Shown in pieces: positions 47,979-55,790 of a stretch of DNA of 64,000 nucleotides. A model generated the notes under the pieces. It ran no database searches. It worked only from the letters and a program-made list of their open reading frames with translations, and was not told where the DNA came from. Position 1 is the stretch's first letter. Every line of letters begins with the position of its first letter. The position numbers were made by a program, and so were the translations under genes. Source of the DNA: Nocardioidaceae bacterium (GTDB lineage: Bacteria > Actinomycetota > Actinomycetes > Propionibacteriales > Nocardioidaceae); NCBI GenBank assembly GCA_018672315.1, contig CP076053.1, positions 558,001 through 622,000 on the forward strand, read 5' to 3'.

Positions 47979-48896
47979 TCACACCCCTGCGTACGAGTGA
48001 AGGCCCGGGATCCACAAGTTGACCCCGAAGAAGTTGAACAGGAAGGCCAGGAAACCCGCCACCGCGAGCAGTGACGCCCCGCGACGCCAACCCACCGTGG
48101 ACAGTGCGTGGAGGTGTGCGGCGTAGAGAACCCAGGTGATGAAGGCCCAGGTCTCCTTTGGATCCCACCCCCAGTAGCGTCCCCAGGCGTTCTCGGCCCA
48201 GACCGCGCCGGCGATGACCGCGAAGGTCCAGATCGGGAAGGCGACCAGGTGCACCGTGTGGGCCAGGTCGGCGAACGGGTCATCGTCGCCGTCACCACGC
48301 CGTCGGCGCACCAGGTGGGCCGCCGTGGCGAGGGCTCCGACGGTGAAGAGAGCTCCGGAGATGATCGCCGCTGCCACGTGGACGACCAGCCATCGGGAGT
48401 TCAGCACGGGCACCAGGTCGTCGACGGGGGTGTAGAGGGACGTGACCGACACCCCGAGCAGTACCAGCACGACGGCGACGAGCCACGCCGCGAGCGCGCC
48501 AACGTCGCGACCGCGCTGGTAGAGGAGGAAGGCGACGGCAGCGGCGGCCGAGCCGGTGAGCCCGAACTCGTACATGTTGCCCCACGGCGCCCGTCCCGCA
48601 GCGAGTCCGCGTGCCAGGACCGCGAGGCACACCAGGACCGTGCCCAACACCACGAGGGCCAAGGCCGCGCGGCCGGTGCTGGCAGCGCGCCCTGAGGTCG
48701 TCCCGGCAGGCCGGCCCGTGTCATCGGCGTCACTCGGCACGCCACCGACCCCGGCCAGGACCCGCGACTCCCGGGCGGCGGAGGTCCGCGCGAGGGCCGC
48801 GGCTGTGGCGTACAGGACGAGCGCCAGGGAGAGCACCGCCAGGGCGGAGGTGACCAGGGCATCGGAGGCACCTGCCAGGTCGAGTTGCTGCGTCAT
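47979..48896 (-). CDS. ccsB: cytochrome c biogenesis protein CcsB (CcsA-like, heme handling)
   Basis: A 305-residue membrane protein with about eight helices. The heme-binding tryptophan-rich WWD motif is WGRYWGWDPKETW, with conserved His residues in flanking loops (RWLVVHVAAAI and AHLHALSTVGWRRG). With ResB it forms the System II synthetase that joins heme to CXXCH of cytochromes c. ATG at 48896 overlaps the resB stop by four bases. Confidence 0.94.
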   Translation of the reverse strand: MTQQLDLAGASDALVTSALAVLSLALVLYATAAALARTSAARESRVLAGVGGVPSDADDTGRPAGTTSGRAASTGRAALALVVLGTVLVCLAVLARGLAAGRAPWGNMYEFGLTGSAAAAVAFLLYQRGRDVGALAAWLVAVVLVLLGVSVTSLYTPVDDLVPVLNSRWLVVHVAAAIISGALFTVGALATAAHLVRRRRGDGDDDPFADLAHTVHLVAFPIWTFAVIAGAVWAENAWGRYWGWDPKETWAFITWVLYAAHLHALSTVGWRRGASLLAVAGFLAFLFNFFGVNLWIPGLHSYAGV

Positions 48897-50509
48897 CGCT
48901 CCTCTTCTCGTCGTCTGTCTGGGGCGCCCGACAGTCCAACGGCCGTGGCCAGCACCGCCAGCTCATCGGGGGGAAGCGGCCGGCGGGACAGCGAACGCCC
49001 GGCCAGCTCGAGCAAGCCGTCGTCGCCCCGCCGCACCCAGACCCGCCTGCGGCGTACCGCCAGTGACGTCGTCAGACCACCGAGCAGCAGGATCGCGGCA
49101 ACCAGTGAGATCTCCTTGCCCGCATCGCGGGCGACCTGGAAGTTGGCGAACTGGGACACGCCGTCGAACGTGACCGAGCCGAGTCCGTCGGGCAACCGCA
49201 CGGTCTGGCCGGGCGCCAGCGACACTCGCCACGGCTTCCCGTCACGCTCGACCCGGTCGAGGTCGGTGAAGTCGAGGGTGAAGACCGACTGGGGGCTGCC
49301 GTCGTCGAGGCCCAGGTCGGCGGTGTAGGCGCTGAGCTGGACGATCGGGTTGACCAGGCCCGGAAAGGCCGAGACGCCCATCCCCTCCGGTCCTTCGACT
49401 CCCGTGGGGAGGAACAGTCCTTGGAGCGCCAGCGAGGTCGGCCGGGCGTCCGGAACCTTCACCACACCGTCGGAGGTGAAGGTCTGGTCCACCGGGAGGA
49501 AGATCGTCGGTCCCGACGCGGCCACGTCGCCGTTGCCGTCCCGCACGGTCAGCTCGGGCGCATAGCCGTGGCCGGTCAGGAAGAACTTCGTGCCGCCGAT
49601 GTCCAGCGGCCGGTTGGGGCGGACGGCGTAGGTGCCCTCACCCGCCTCGGCTCTGCGGTAGGACACGGTGGCGTCGAAACCACGGGGTTCCCCGAACCGG
49701 GGGCCGTCGGTCTCGTACTCGGCGGCGAAGTCCTCGAGAGTGAACTCCAGCGGCTCGAGGGCGGTGAGGTCGGCCCACGGTGCTGGGGTGAGCGCGTCGT
49801 ACGACGACGCGACGTTGGCGAAGGTGGACCTCTCGACCACCGCGACGCGCCCCTCGTAGCCGAAGAGACGGCCGCCGGCGACGCCGACCAGGAGCACGAG
49901 CAGGGACAGGTGGAAGGCCAGATTGCCCAGCTCGCGTACCTGCCCCTTCTCGGCTCGGACCTCGTCGCCGTGGCGCACCACCCGGAACCGTCGGCGACGC
50001 AGGTGGCGGACCGCCGCCTCGAGGGCGTCCTCGACCTCGTCCACCTTTCCGCGGGCGTATCCGTCCTCCTTGCTCAGGCGGCGCGACGCAGCCGGCGGGG
50101 CCGAGCGGACCTCGCGCCACAGTCGAGCGCACCGGGGGACGACGCAGCCGGTCATGGAGATCAGGAGCAGCACGTAGATGGCGGCGAACCACGGTGCGCT
50201 GTAGACGTCGAAGAGCGAGAGTCGATCTAGCCACGGCGCCAGGTCGGGGTGCTCGCGGTAGTAGTTGGGGACCGCCGAGGGATCGCTGGCCACTCCGCGC
50301 TGCGGCAGAAGCGACCCAGGGACCGAGGCCGAGGCGAGCAGGATCAGCAGCACGACGGCCGTGCGCATGGCGGTCAACCGGCGCCAGGTCCAGCGGGCCC
50401 AGGCGACCAGTTCGGACGGCCGCTCCGACGGGGCACCCAGGTCGGAGTTGGGCAGGGGACGCTCCGCGACGCCCTGGGCGCCCGATGCACGCGGTTCCTG
50501 CGACTCCAC
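48893..50509 (-). CDS. resB: cytochrome c biogenesis protein ResB
   Basis: A 538-residue System II protein. Three N-terminal helices (at about 46-66, 90-110 and 190-210) precede a large extracytoplasmic domain of about 240 residues and a fourth helix near residue 460. The typical start WRRLTAMRTAVVLLILLASA and VPGSLLPQRG match the family. It works with CcsB and ResA. GTG at 50509. It is the first gene of a seven-gene run down to BlaR1, and the BlaI-type dyad lies 7 bp upstream. Confidence 0.94.
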   Translation of the reverse strand: MESQEPRASGAQGVAERPLPNSDLGAPSERPSELVAWARWTWRRLTAMRTAVVLLILLASASVPGSLLPQRGVASDPSAVPNYYREHPDLAPWLDRLSLFDVYSAPWFAAIYVLLLISMTGCVVPRCARLWREVRSAPPAASRRLSKEDGYARGKVDEVEDALEAAVRHLRRRRFRVVRHGDEVRAEKGQVRELGNLAFHLSLLVLLVGVAGGRLFGYEGRVAVVERSTFANVASSYDALTPAPWADLTALEPLEFTLEDFAAEYETDGPRFGEPRGFDATVSYRRAEAGEGTYAVRPNRPLDIGGTKFFLTGHGYAPELTVRDGNGDVAASGPTIFLPVDQTFTSDGVVKVPDARPTSLALQGLFLPTGVEGPEGMGVSAFPGLVNPIVQLSAYTADLGLDDGSPQSVFTLDFTDLDRVERDGKPWRVSLAPGQTVRLPDGLGSVTFDGVSQFANFQVARDAGKEISLVAAILLLGGLTTSLAVRRRRVWVRRGDDGLLELAGRSLSRRPLPPDELAVLATAVGLSGAPDRRREEER

Positions 50510-50515
50510 CCCGAC

Positions 50516-50534
50516 ATACTATCCGGCATAGTAG
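50516..50534. promoter_or_regulatory. BlaI-type operator, copy 2, in a divergent gap
   Basis: ATACTATCCGGCATAGTAG lies in the 45-bp gap between resB and the lnt pseudogene. The inner TACTAT-CCGGC-ATAGTA is a perfect dyad. One bound dimer could govern both directions, including the blaI-like gene itself at the end of the resB operon (autoregulation). Confidence 0.7.
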
Positions 50535-50554
50535 GTGCAGGGTCAGGAGGTGGA

Positions 50555-52091
50555 ATGGTCACGCGAGGCGAGGCGATGGTCGCAGCTGTGGTCGGTGGGC
50601 TCACCCTCGCGGCTGCCTTCCCACCGTGGTCGGTCCCCCTGGTGGCGCCGCTGGGGGTGGGCGCCTTCTTCCTCACGGTGAGCGGGCGTGGTGCTCGCAG
50701 TGGCGCGGTGACCGGGTTCGGCTTCGGCCTGGCGTTTGTCGGTCCGGCCTTGTAGTGGTTGAGTGCGTCGATCGCGCCCGGGGCGTGGGCTGCGCTCGTG
50801 CTGCTGCAGGCGGCCTGGCTCGCCGCATTGGGGGCGGGGACGGCACTAGTGCGGCCCTTGTCGTTCTGGCCGGTCTGGGCGGCCGCGCTCTGGACCCTGG
50901 TCGAGGGCGTCCGGTCGGCCGTCCCCTGGGGTGGCCTGCCGTTGGGGGCGGCTGGGCTACACCGCCGTGGACACCCCCTGGGCCGTCTCGCTCGCCCTGG
51001 TGGGCGTGGCTGGGACCAGCGCCGTGGTGGCTCTGGCCGGCGCCGCCGTGGCGGGAACTGTCGAGGCCGTCCGTGCCCGACGTCCCGTCGTGGTCGTGAC
51101 TCGGCCGGTGCTCGTCGGGTGCGTCGCCGGCGGGGTGCTGCTGCTGGTGTCGGTGGCGTGGCTTCCGGAGGAGCGCGCCGAGGCTGCCTCATCTCGGCCG
51201 AGGTCGGTCAGCATTGCCGTGGTCCAGGCAGAGGTGCCCGGCGACGGCACGGACGTCGCCGCGCATCACCGGGAGATCACCAGCACCATGCTCCTCGAGA
51301 CCCGGCGGCTGGCTCGCACGTGGGGCGCAGCCGGTCCGGCTCCGGACCTGGTCGTGTGGCCGGAGAACGCCACGGCCGTGGACCCCGCCACCGACGGCAC
51401 CGCGAGGGACGCGCTTCTGACCGCGGTGCAGGTCTCTGGCGCCCCAGTGCTGGCCGGTTCGATCGTCGACGGCCCGACGACCTCGACGGCGCTGAAGCAG
51501 GCCATTGTGTGGACCAGCTAGGGCCCCGCGGGTCGCTACACCAAGCAGCACCTCGTGCCGTTCGGGGAGTACGTTCCGCTGCGCCCGCTCGCGACGCGGA
51601 TCTCCGCCCGCGTGGCCGAGATCGAGCGGGACATGGTGCCCGGCACCGCGCCCTCGCCGCTCGTGGTCGATGACCTGGCGCTGGCCGAAGCGCTGTGCTT
51701 CGACGTCGCCTACGACGAGGTCCTGCGCGAGCAGGTGGCCCAGGGCGCTCAGCTTGCCGTCGTCCAGACCAGCAACGCCATGTTCCTGGGAACCGCGCAG
51801 CCAGAGCAGCAGTGGATGCTCACCCGGGCCCGCGCGATCGAGCTGGGCCGGTCGGTCGTCGTGTCGTCGATGAACGGGATCTCCGGGGCGATCGCGCCCG
51901 ACGGCCGTGTGATCGTTCGCCTTCCCACGGCGCGGTCGGGGGGCGCGGTCGCCTCCGTACCCGTCGAGAGTGGTACCACGCTCGCTGTCCGGCTGGGTGC
52001 GTGGCCGGCGCGCACTGTCTACGCCCTCGGCATTGCGAGCCTGCTCGCGGCCGGCTGGCGCGCTCGTCGCAAGGGGGCTACCGACGCGTGA
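50555..52091 (+). pseudogene. lnt: apolipoprotein N-acyltransferase, broken by two TAG codons and a frameshift
   Basis: The reading frame encodes an Lnt of about 510 residues that would transfer an acyl chain onto lipoproteins. It starts well (ATG 50555, AGGAGGT site). It is interrupted by TAG at 50753 (after GFGLAFVGPAL), by a one-base frameshift near 50945 (an extra T in CCGTTGGGG), and by TAG at 51519. The catalytic triad region is still readable: Glu in VVWPENATA, Lys in YTKQHLVPFGEYVPLR and Cys in ALCFDVAYDE. So it was functional until recently. Sequencing errors are possible but would need three independent events. Confidence 0.85.
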
Positions 52092-52551
52092 CCAACCAGC
52101 GCGGCACCCGCGAGGCGTAGGCCTCGAAGTCGGCGCCGAACCGCGCTCGAAGCGCGGCCTCCTCGTCCGGGACCTGGACCCGGTCCATCCAGGCCACGAA
52201 CCCGACCAGCGGAACGATGGTGCGCGCTCGACCCGACCACAGCGCGTGCGCGAGCAGTACGCCGGCCATCCCGACGTACATCGGGTTGCGGGTGCGACCG
52301 TTCAGCCCGTCGGTGACCAGTGCGGAGGGTGCGGCGCCGGGGCGCGGGTCTACGGTCGTGCGCCGCGCACGGAACCGCAGCACCGGTGCGACGAGGACGC
52401 CCGCAGACGCGACAGTGGTGGCAGCCGCCACTGTGCGCCGCGCACTGCGCCCCCTGCGGGAGGCCGGTCGTCCGAGGAGGCGTTGCGCCAGCGCCGCTGC
52501 CAGGCACAATCCCAGCGGTGGCACGCCAGCGCCGGCGTCAGGCCGGCTCAT
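52078..52551 (-). CDS. ICMT/PEMT-like membrane methyltransferase, second copy
   Basis: A 157-residue protein with the methyltransferase signature LNGRTRNPMYVGMAG followed by VPDEEAALRARFGADFEAYASRV. Four to five hydrophobic segments occur. ATG at 52551 overlaps the P1B ATPase stop by four bases, so it is translated with the metal pump. It overlaps the end of the lnt pseudogene by 14 bp. The substrate is unknown; it resembles the island's other ICMT-like protein. Confidence 0.82.
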   Translation of the reverse strand: MSRPDAGAGVPPLGLCLAAALAQRLLGRPASRRGRSARRTVAAATTVASAGVLVAPVLRFRARRTTVDPRPGAAPSALVTDGLNGRTRNPMYVGMAGVLLAHALWSGRARTIVPLVGFVAWMDRVQVPDEEAALRARFGADFEAYASRVPRWLVTRR

Positions 52552-54647
52552 CGCCGCGCTCCACTGGTCGCCGCGGGTTGCGGGGCTCCGGGTGTTGTTG
52601 GCATCGCCGGGCGGGCCGTCGCGGCGTCGCGGCGTACCCGGGCCGCGCGCAGGCCGTTGAGGATGACGAGGACCTCGGCGAGCTCGTGGACCAGGACGAC
52701 CTCGGCGAGCCCGAGGGTTCCCACCAGCGCCAGCGGGACCAGGACGACGATGATCGCGAGGGCGAGGCCGATGTTGCCGGTCATGATCCGGCGCCCGCGG
52801 CGGGCGTGGTCCAGGGCGAGCGGGATCTGTCGCAGGTCATGGCCGGTGAACGCCACGTCGGCGGACTCAACCGCCGCGGCCGATCCGGTGACGCCCATCG
52901 CGATGCCGACGGTGGCGGCAGCCAGGGCCGGGGCGTCGTTGATGCCGTCGCCGATCATGGCAGTCGGGACTCCCTCCGCGCGTGCCGCCACCTCGTTCGC
53001 CTTGTCCGCAGGAAGCTGCTCCGCGCGTACGTCGGTGATACCGGCCTCGCGGGCCAGCGCCTCCGTGGTCCGCTGGTTGTCGCCGGTGACCATGAGAACG
53101 TCGATGCCGCGCTCCCGCAGCATGGAGACCGCCTCGGCGGCCTCGGGGCGCAGCTCGTCGCGGATGCCGATCACGCCGGCGATCTGGTCGTCGACCTCGA
53201 CGACCACGATGCTCATCCCCTGCGCTGCCATGTCCTCGGCGTTCTGCTGGAGGCCCGTCGGGGCAACCCAGCGCGGGCTGCCCACCCGTACGACCCGGCC
53301 CTCGACGGTGCCGACGACCCCGTGCCCCGCGCGCTCCTCGACGCCGGTCGCCGGCGCGGCCGCGCTGCTGGCAACACGGACCGCCTCGGCGAGCGGGTGG
53401 GTGCTGGTCGCCTCGAGCGCCGCGGCGTAGCCGAGCACCCGGTCGCGCGAGAAGCCCTTTGCCGTGGCCACGGCGACGACCTCGGGCTGGTTTCGGGTCA
53501 GGGTACCCGTCTTGTCCAGCGCCACCGTCGTGACGGTTCCCAGCTGCTCGAAGGCCTGTCCGGACTTGATGACCACACCGAGCCTGCTCGCCGAACCGAT
53601 CGCCGAGATCACGGTGACCGGCACCGCGATGGCCATGGCGCACGGCGACGCCGCCACCAGCACGACCAGCGCCCGCTCCAACCACATGCCTGGGGCATCG
53701 GTCAGCAGACCGAGGAGCGCGACGCTCGCCGACAGGAGTAGCACGCCGGGGACCAGCGGCCGGGCGATGCGGTCGGCCAGGCGCGCTCGGTCGCCCTTCC
53801 GGGCGTGGGCCTGCTCGACAAGCCGCACGATCTGCGTCAGCGAGTTGTCCGTACCGGCGGCGGTGGCGCGGATCCGGAGCGTGCCGGAGCCGTTGACGGA
53901 TCCGGCGGACACCTCATCCCGAGGCCCGACCGCGACCGGGATCGACTCGCCGGTGATGGCGGAGGTGTCGAGGCTCGAGGCGCCCTCCTCAACGACACCG
54001 TCCGTGGACACGCGCTCGCCCGCACCGACGACCAGGATGTCGCCGATCTCGAGGTCGACGGCCTTCACAAACTCCTCGTGGCCGCGGCGCTCGATCTTCG
54101 CGGTGTCCGGGATCAGCGCGAGCAGTGCGCGGAGGCCGTGCTGCGCCTTGTCCATGGCACGTTCCTCGAGCGCCTCTGCGATCGAAAACAGGAAGGCCAG
54201 GGCCGCGGCCTCGCCGAAGCGCCCCAGCGCCACGGCACCGACAGCGGCGATCGTCATCAGCAGGCCGACACCGAGGCGGCGATTCCGCAGCCGTCGGAGA
54301 GCGCCCGGCACGAACGTCCACGCCCCGGCCGCGAGGGACCCGATCTCGAGAGACAGTTGCACCCGCTCGGCGTCGAGGCGGCCGACCATCAGGCTGGCTA
54401 CGAGCAGCACGCCGGACAGGACGGGAAGCAGGAGCGTCCGGTCACGCCACCACGGCGTGAGCTCCTCGTAGGTCAGCGGCTCCTCGGGTGAGACCGCCCG
54501 CGGCCCGCAGCAGTCGTCGTCCGGCGTGTGCCCCGACGCGACGTCGGAGCGCCCCGCTTTGGTCGACGGGGTCTCAAGAAGCGAGAGGGTCGGACGCCCG
54601 TCGGACGAGCGAGCTGGCTCGTCGGGTCCGCAGCACTCGCGGCTCAT
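52548..54647 (-). CDS. P1B-type heavy-metal ATPase (P1B-4-like)
   Basis: A 699-residue pump. The N-terminal tail has two Cys-Cys motifs (ECCGP and DDCCGP) instead of a ferredoxin-like metal domain. The phosphorylation site is DKTGTL, TGES is in SAITGES, and GDGINDAPAL is the hinge. In helix 6 the metal motif is SPCAMAIA instead of CPC, and helix 8 has VHELAEVL, like the HEG(S/T) pattern of P1B-4 pumps that handle Co, Zn, Cd or Fe. With a CmtR-like repressor upstream, Cd/Pb/Zn export is likeliest. ATG at 54647 is preferred; a longer frame adds a leader. Confidence 0.92.
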   Translation of the reverse strand: MSRECCGPDEPARSSDGRPTLSLLETPSTKAGRSDVASGHTPDDDCCGPRAVSPEEPLTYEELTPWWRDRTLLLPVLSGVLLVASLMVGRLDAERVQLSLEIGSLAAGAWTFVPGALRRLRNRRLGVGLLMTIAAVGAVALGRFGEAAALAFLFSIAEALEERAMDKAQHGLRALLALIPDTAKIERRGHEEFVKAVDLEIGDILVVGAGERVSTDGVVEEGASSLDTSAITGESIPVAVGPRDEVSAGSVNGSGTLRIRATAAGTDNSLTQIVRLVEQAHARKGDRARLADRIARPLVPGVLLLSASVALLGLLTDAPGMWLERALVVLVAASPCAMAIAVPVTVISAIGSASRLGVVIKSGQAFEQLGTVTTVALDKTGTLTRNQPEVVAVATAKGFSRDRVLGYAAALEATSTHPLAEAVRVASSAAAPATGVEERAGHGVVGTVEGRVVRVGSPRWVAPTGLQQNAEDMAAQGMSIVVVEVDDQIAGVIGIRDELRPEAAEAVSMLRERGIDVLMVTGDNQRTTEALAREAGITDVRAEQLPADKANEVAARAEGVPTAMIGDGINDAPALAAATVGIAMGVTGSAAAVESADVAFTGHDLRQIPLALDHARRGRRIMTGNIGLALAIIVVLVPLALVGTLGLAEVVLVHELAEVLVILNGLRAARVRRDAATARPAMPTTPGAPQPAATSGARR

Positions 54648-54970
54648 GCCTCTGCCTCCAGGCTGCAGCAGCCTAGCGGGCAGGTCTCGCCCAAGCACCC
54701 GGAACCGTCGTCGACCGCGACCACCACATCGAGCAGCAGCGAGATGGCCTCACCCAGATGGGGATCCGCGATGCGGTAGTTCGTGCGCCTGCCCTGTGGC
54801 TCCGCGAGCAGGAGGCCGCATCCCAGCAGGCACGCCAGATGGTTGGAGACGTTGGTCCTCGTCAGGCTCAGCTGCTCCGCCAGGAGGGCTGGGTAAGCCG
54901 GCTCCTCCACGAGCTTCATCAAGATCCGGGCACGTGTCGGGTCGGCCATGGCTCGCCCTAGACGAGTCAT
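54644..54970 (-). CDS. cmtR: CmtR-type ArsR/SmtB metal repressor
   Basis: A 108-residue repressor very similar in layout to M. tuberculosis CmtR (Cd/Pb sensor). LGRAMADPTRARILMKLVEE starts the fold, and the recognition region is SLTRTNVSNHLACLLGCGLL, where the two cysteines match Cys57 and Cys61 of CmtR. The C terminus CLGETCPLGCCSLEAEA supplies several more cysteines, one likely equal to Cys102. ATG at 54970 (GTG at 54973 is an alternative). The upstream in-frame region crosses two operator dyads, so it is not coding. Overlaps the ATPase start by four bases. Confidence 0.92.
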   Translation of the reverse strand: MTRLGRAMADPTRARILMKLVEEPAYPALLAEQLSLTRTNVSNHLACLLGCGLLLAEPQGRRTNYRIADPHLGEAISLLLDVVVAVDDGSGCLGETCPLGCCSLEAEA

Positions 54971-54987
54971 CACCTCGACCCTCGAAG

Positions 54988-55013
54988 CTATGGTCAGCAC
55001 ACGCTGACCATAG
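54988..55013. promoter_or_regulatory. CmtR-type operator 1
   Basis: CTATGGTCAGC and GCTGACCATAG form a perfect 11-bp inverted repeat around ACAC, starting 18 bp upstream of the cmtR ATG. It matches the second dyad 36 bp further upstream in its inner GGTCAGC-N4-GCTGACC. Confidence 0.8.
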
Positions 55014-55027
55014 ATGCGGGCAGGATC

Positions 55028-55045
55028 GGTCAGCAACCGCTGACC
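55028..55045. promoter_or_regulatory. CmtR-type operator 2
   Basis: GGTCAGC-AACC-GCTGACC, a perfect 7-bp dyad with the same core and spacer length as operator 1. The two centres are 36 bp apart, between three and four helical turns. Confidence 0.75.
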
Positions 55046-55108
55046 CGTCCGGGGAGCGGAGGCTCCCGTCAGCGGAGCCGTCTTCAGCGCCTGCTGGCCA
55101 CCTCGGCG

Positions 55109-55534
55109 CTACTGCGTGACGAACTCGGTGAAGTAGATGTCCATCAGCTCCCCCTCGTACAGCTCCAGGATCCGCTCCTTCAGCTCCGACTTGAGGGCGT
55201 CTCGAGACTTGGTGTTGGCGACCTCATCGACGGGCAGCCCCGAGAAGACCTCGATGGTCGCGTCGAGGGCAGGGCTGCCGTCGACCTCCTCCTCGACGTC
55301 CAAGGTGGCCTGCAGAGCGATCGCCACTCGCAGGTAATGACCATCCGCCAGGTTGACCTGGATCGGCTCCAAGGCCACCACTTCGCCCGGCTCGGGGGCC
55401 ACCTCGGGAGTCGGCCTGAGCAGGAGCCAGTACGCCGCTCCCCCGACGACGGCGACAAGCAGCATCGCGACGATCAGCTTCTTGCGCAGAAGTCCCTTTC
55501 GCCCCTCAGTTGCGGCCTCTTGTGCGTCGACCAT
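55109..55534 (-). CDS. FliL-like protein (orphan)
   Basis: A 141-residue protein with a basic N terminus, one membrane helix (LIVAMLLVAVVGGAAYWLL at about residues 18-36) and an extracytoplasmic domain matching FliL: EPIQVNLADGHYLRVAIALQ, then SRDALKSELKERILELYEGE and VYFTEF-like DIYFTEFVTQ. FliL sits at the flagellar stator. No other flagellar gene exists in the window, so a motility role is doubtful; stomatin-like ring functions are another idea. The ATG at 55534 with GGGAG is preferred over an in-frame ATG at 55621 directly beside a dyad. Confidence 0.82.
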   Translation of the reverse strand: MVDAQEAATEGRKGLLRKKLIVAMLLVAVVGGAAYWLLLRPTPEVAPEPGEVVALEPIQVNLADGHYLRVAIALQATLDVEEEVDGSPALDATIEVFSGLPVDEVANTKSRDALKSELKERILELYEGELMDIYFTEFVTQ

Positions 55535-55621
55535 TTCTCTCCCACTTCCGGCTGATGACTCACTCGGTGATGCGTCTCCCCCGACCTCGGAATCGGCCAC
55601 CAGTCGCCAGACCTGAGGCAT

Positions 55622-55640
55622 CTACTACCTCGCATAGTTG
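55622..55640. promoter_or_regulatory. BlaI-type operator, copy 3 (imperfect)
   Basis: CTACTACCTCGCATAGTTG differs from copy 1 at four of 19 positions, two of them in the spacer, and keeps the same spacing. It lies 88 bp upstream of the FliL-like gene and about 100 bp before a possible interrupted gene start at 55741. Confidence 0.55.
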
Positions 55641-55790
55641 ACGTCTCCATCTGTCAGTGCTTCACTCGGTGACTTCTCGGGCGTCGACGGCCTTGAGCCT
55701 CGGCGGCTACCCCCGTCAGCAACAGCGAAGGATCAGCGCGGTGGCCACTAGCCACAAGCGGGACACCGGTGCCGGTCGTGAGCAATAGTC

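Noticed and set aside
50555-52091. TAG readthrough or recoding as the explanation for the broken lnt
   Set aside because: A frameshift is also needed to restore the chain, and glnA and other genes here use TAG as an ordinary stop.
55534-55621. A longer FliL start at 55621
   Set aside because: The ATG touches the dyad, has no ribosome site, and the extra residues are unconserved-looking Ser/Gly sequence. GGGAG lies before the ATG at 55534.
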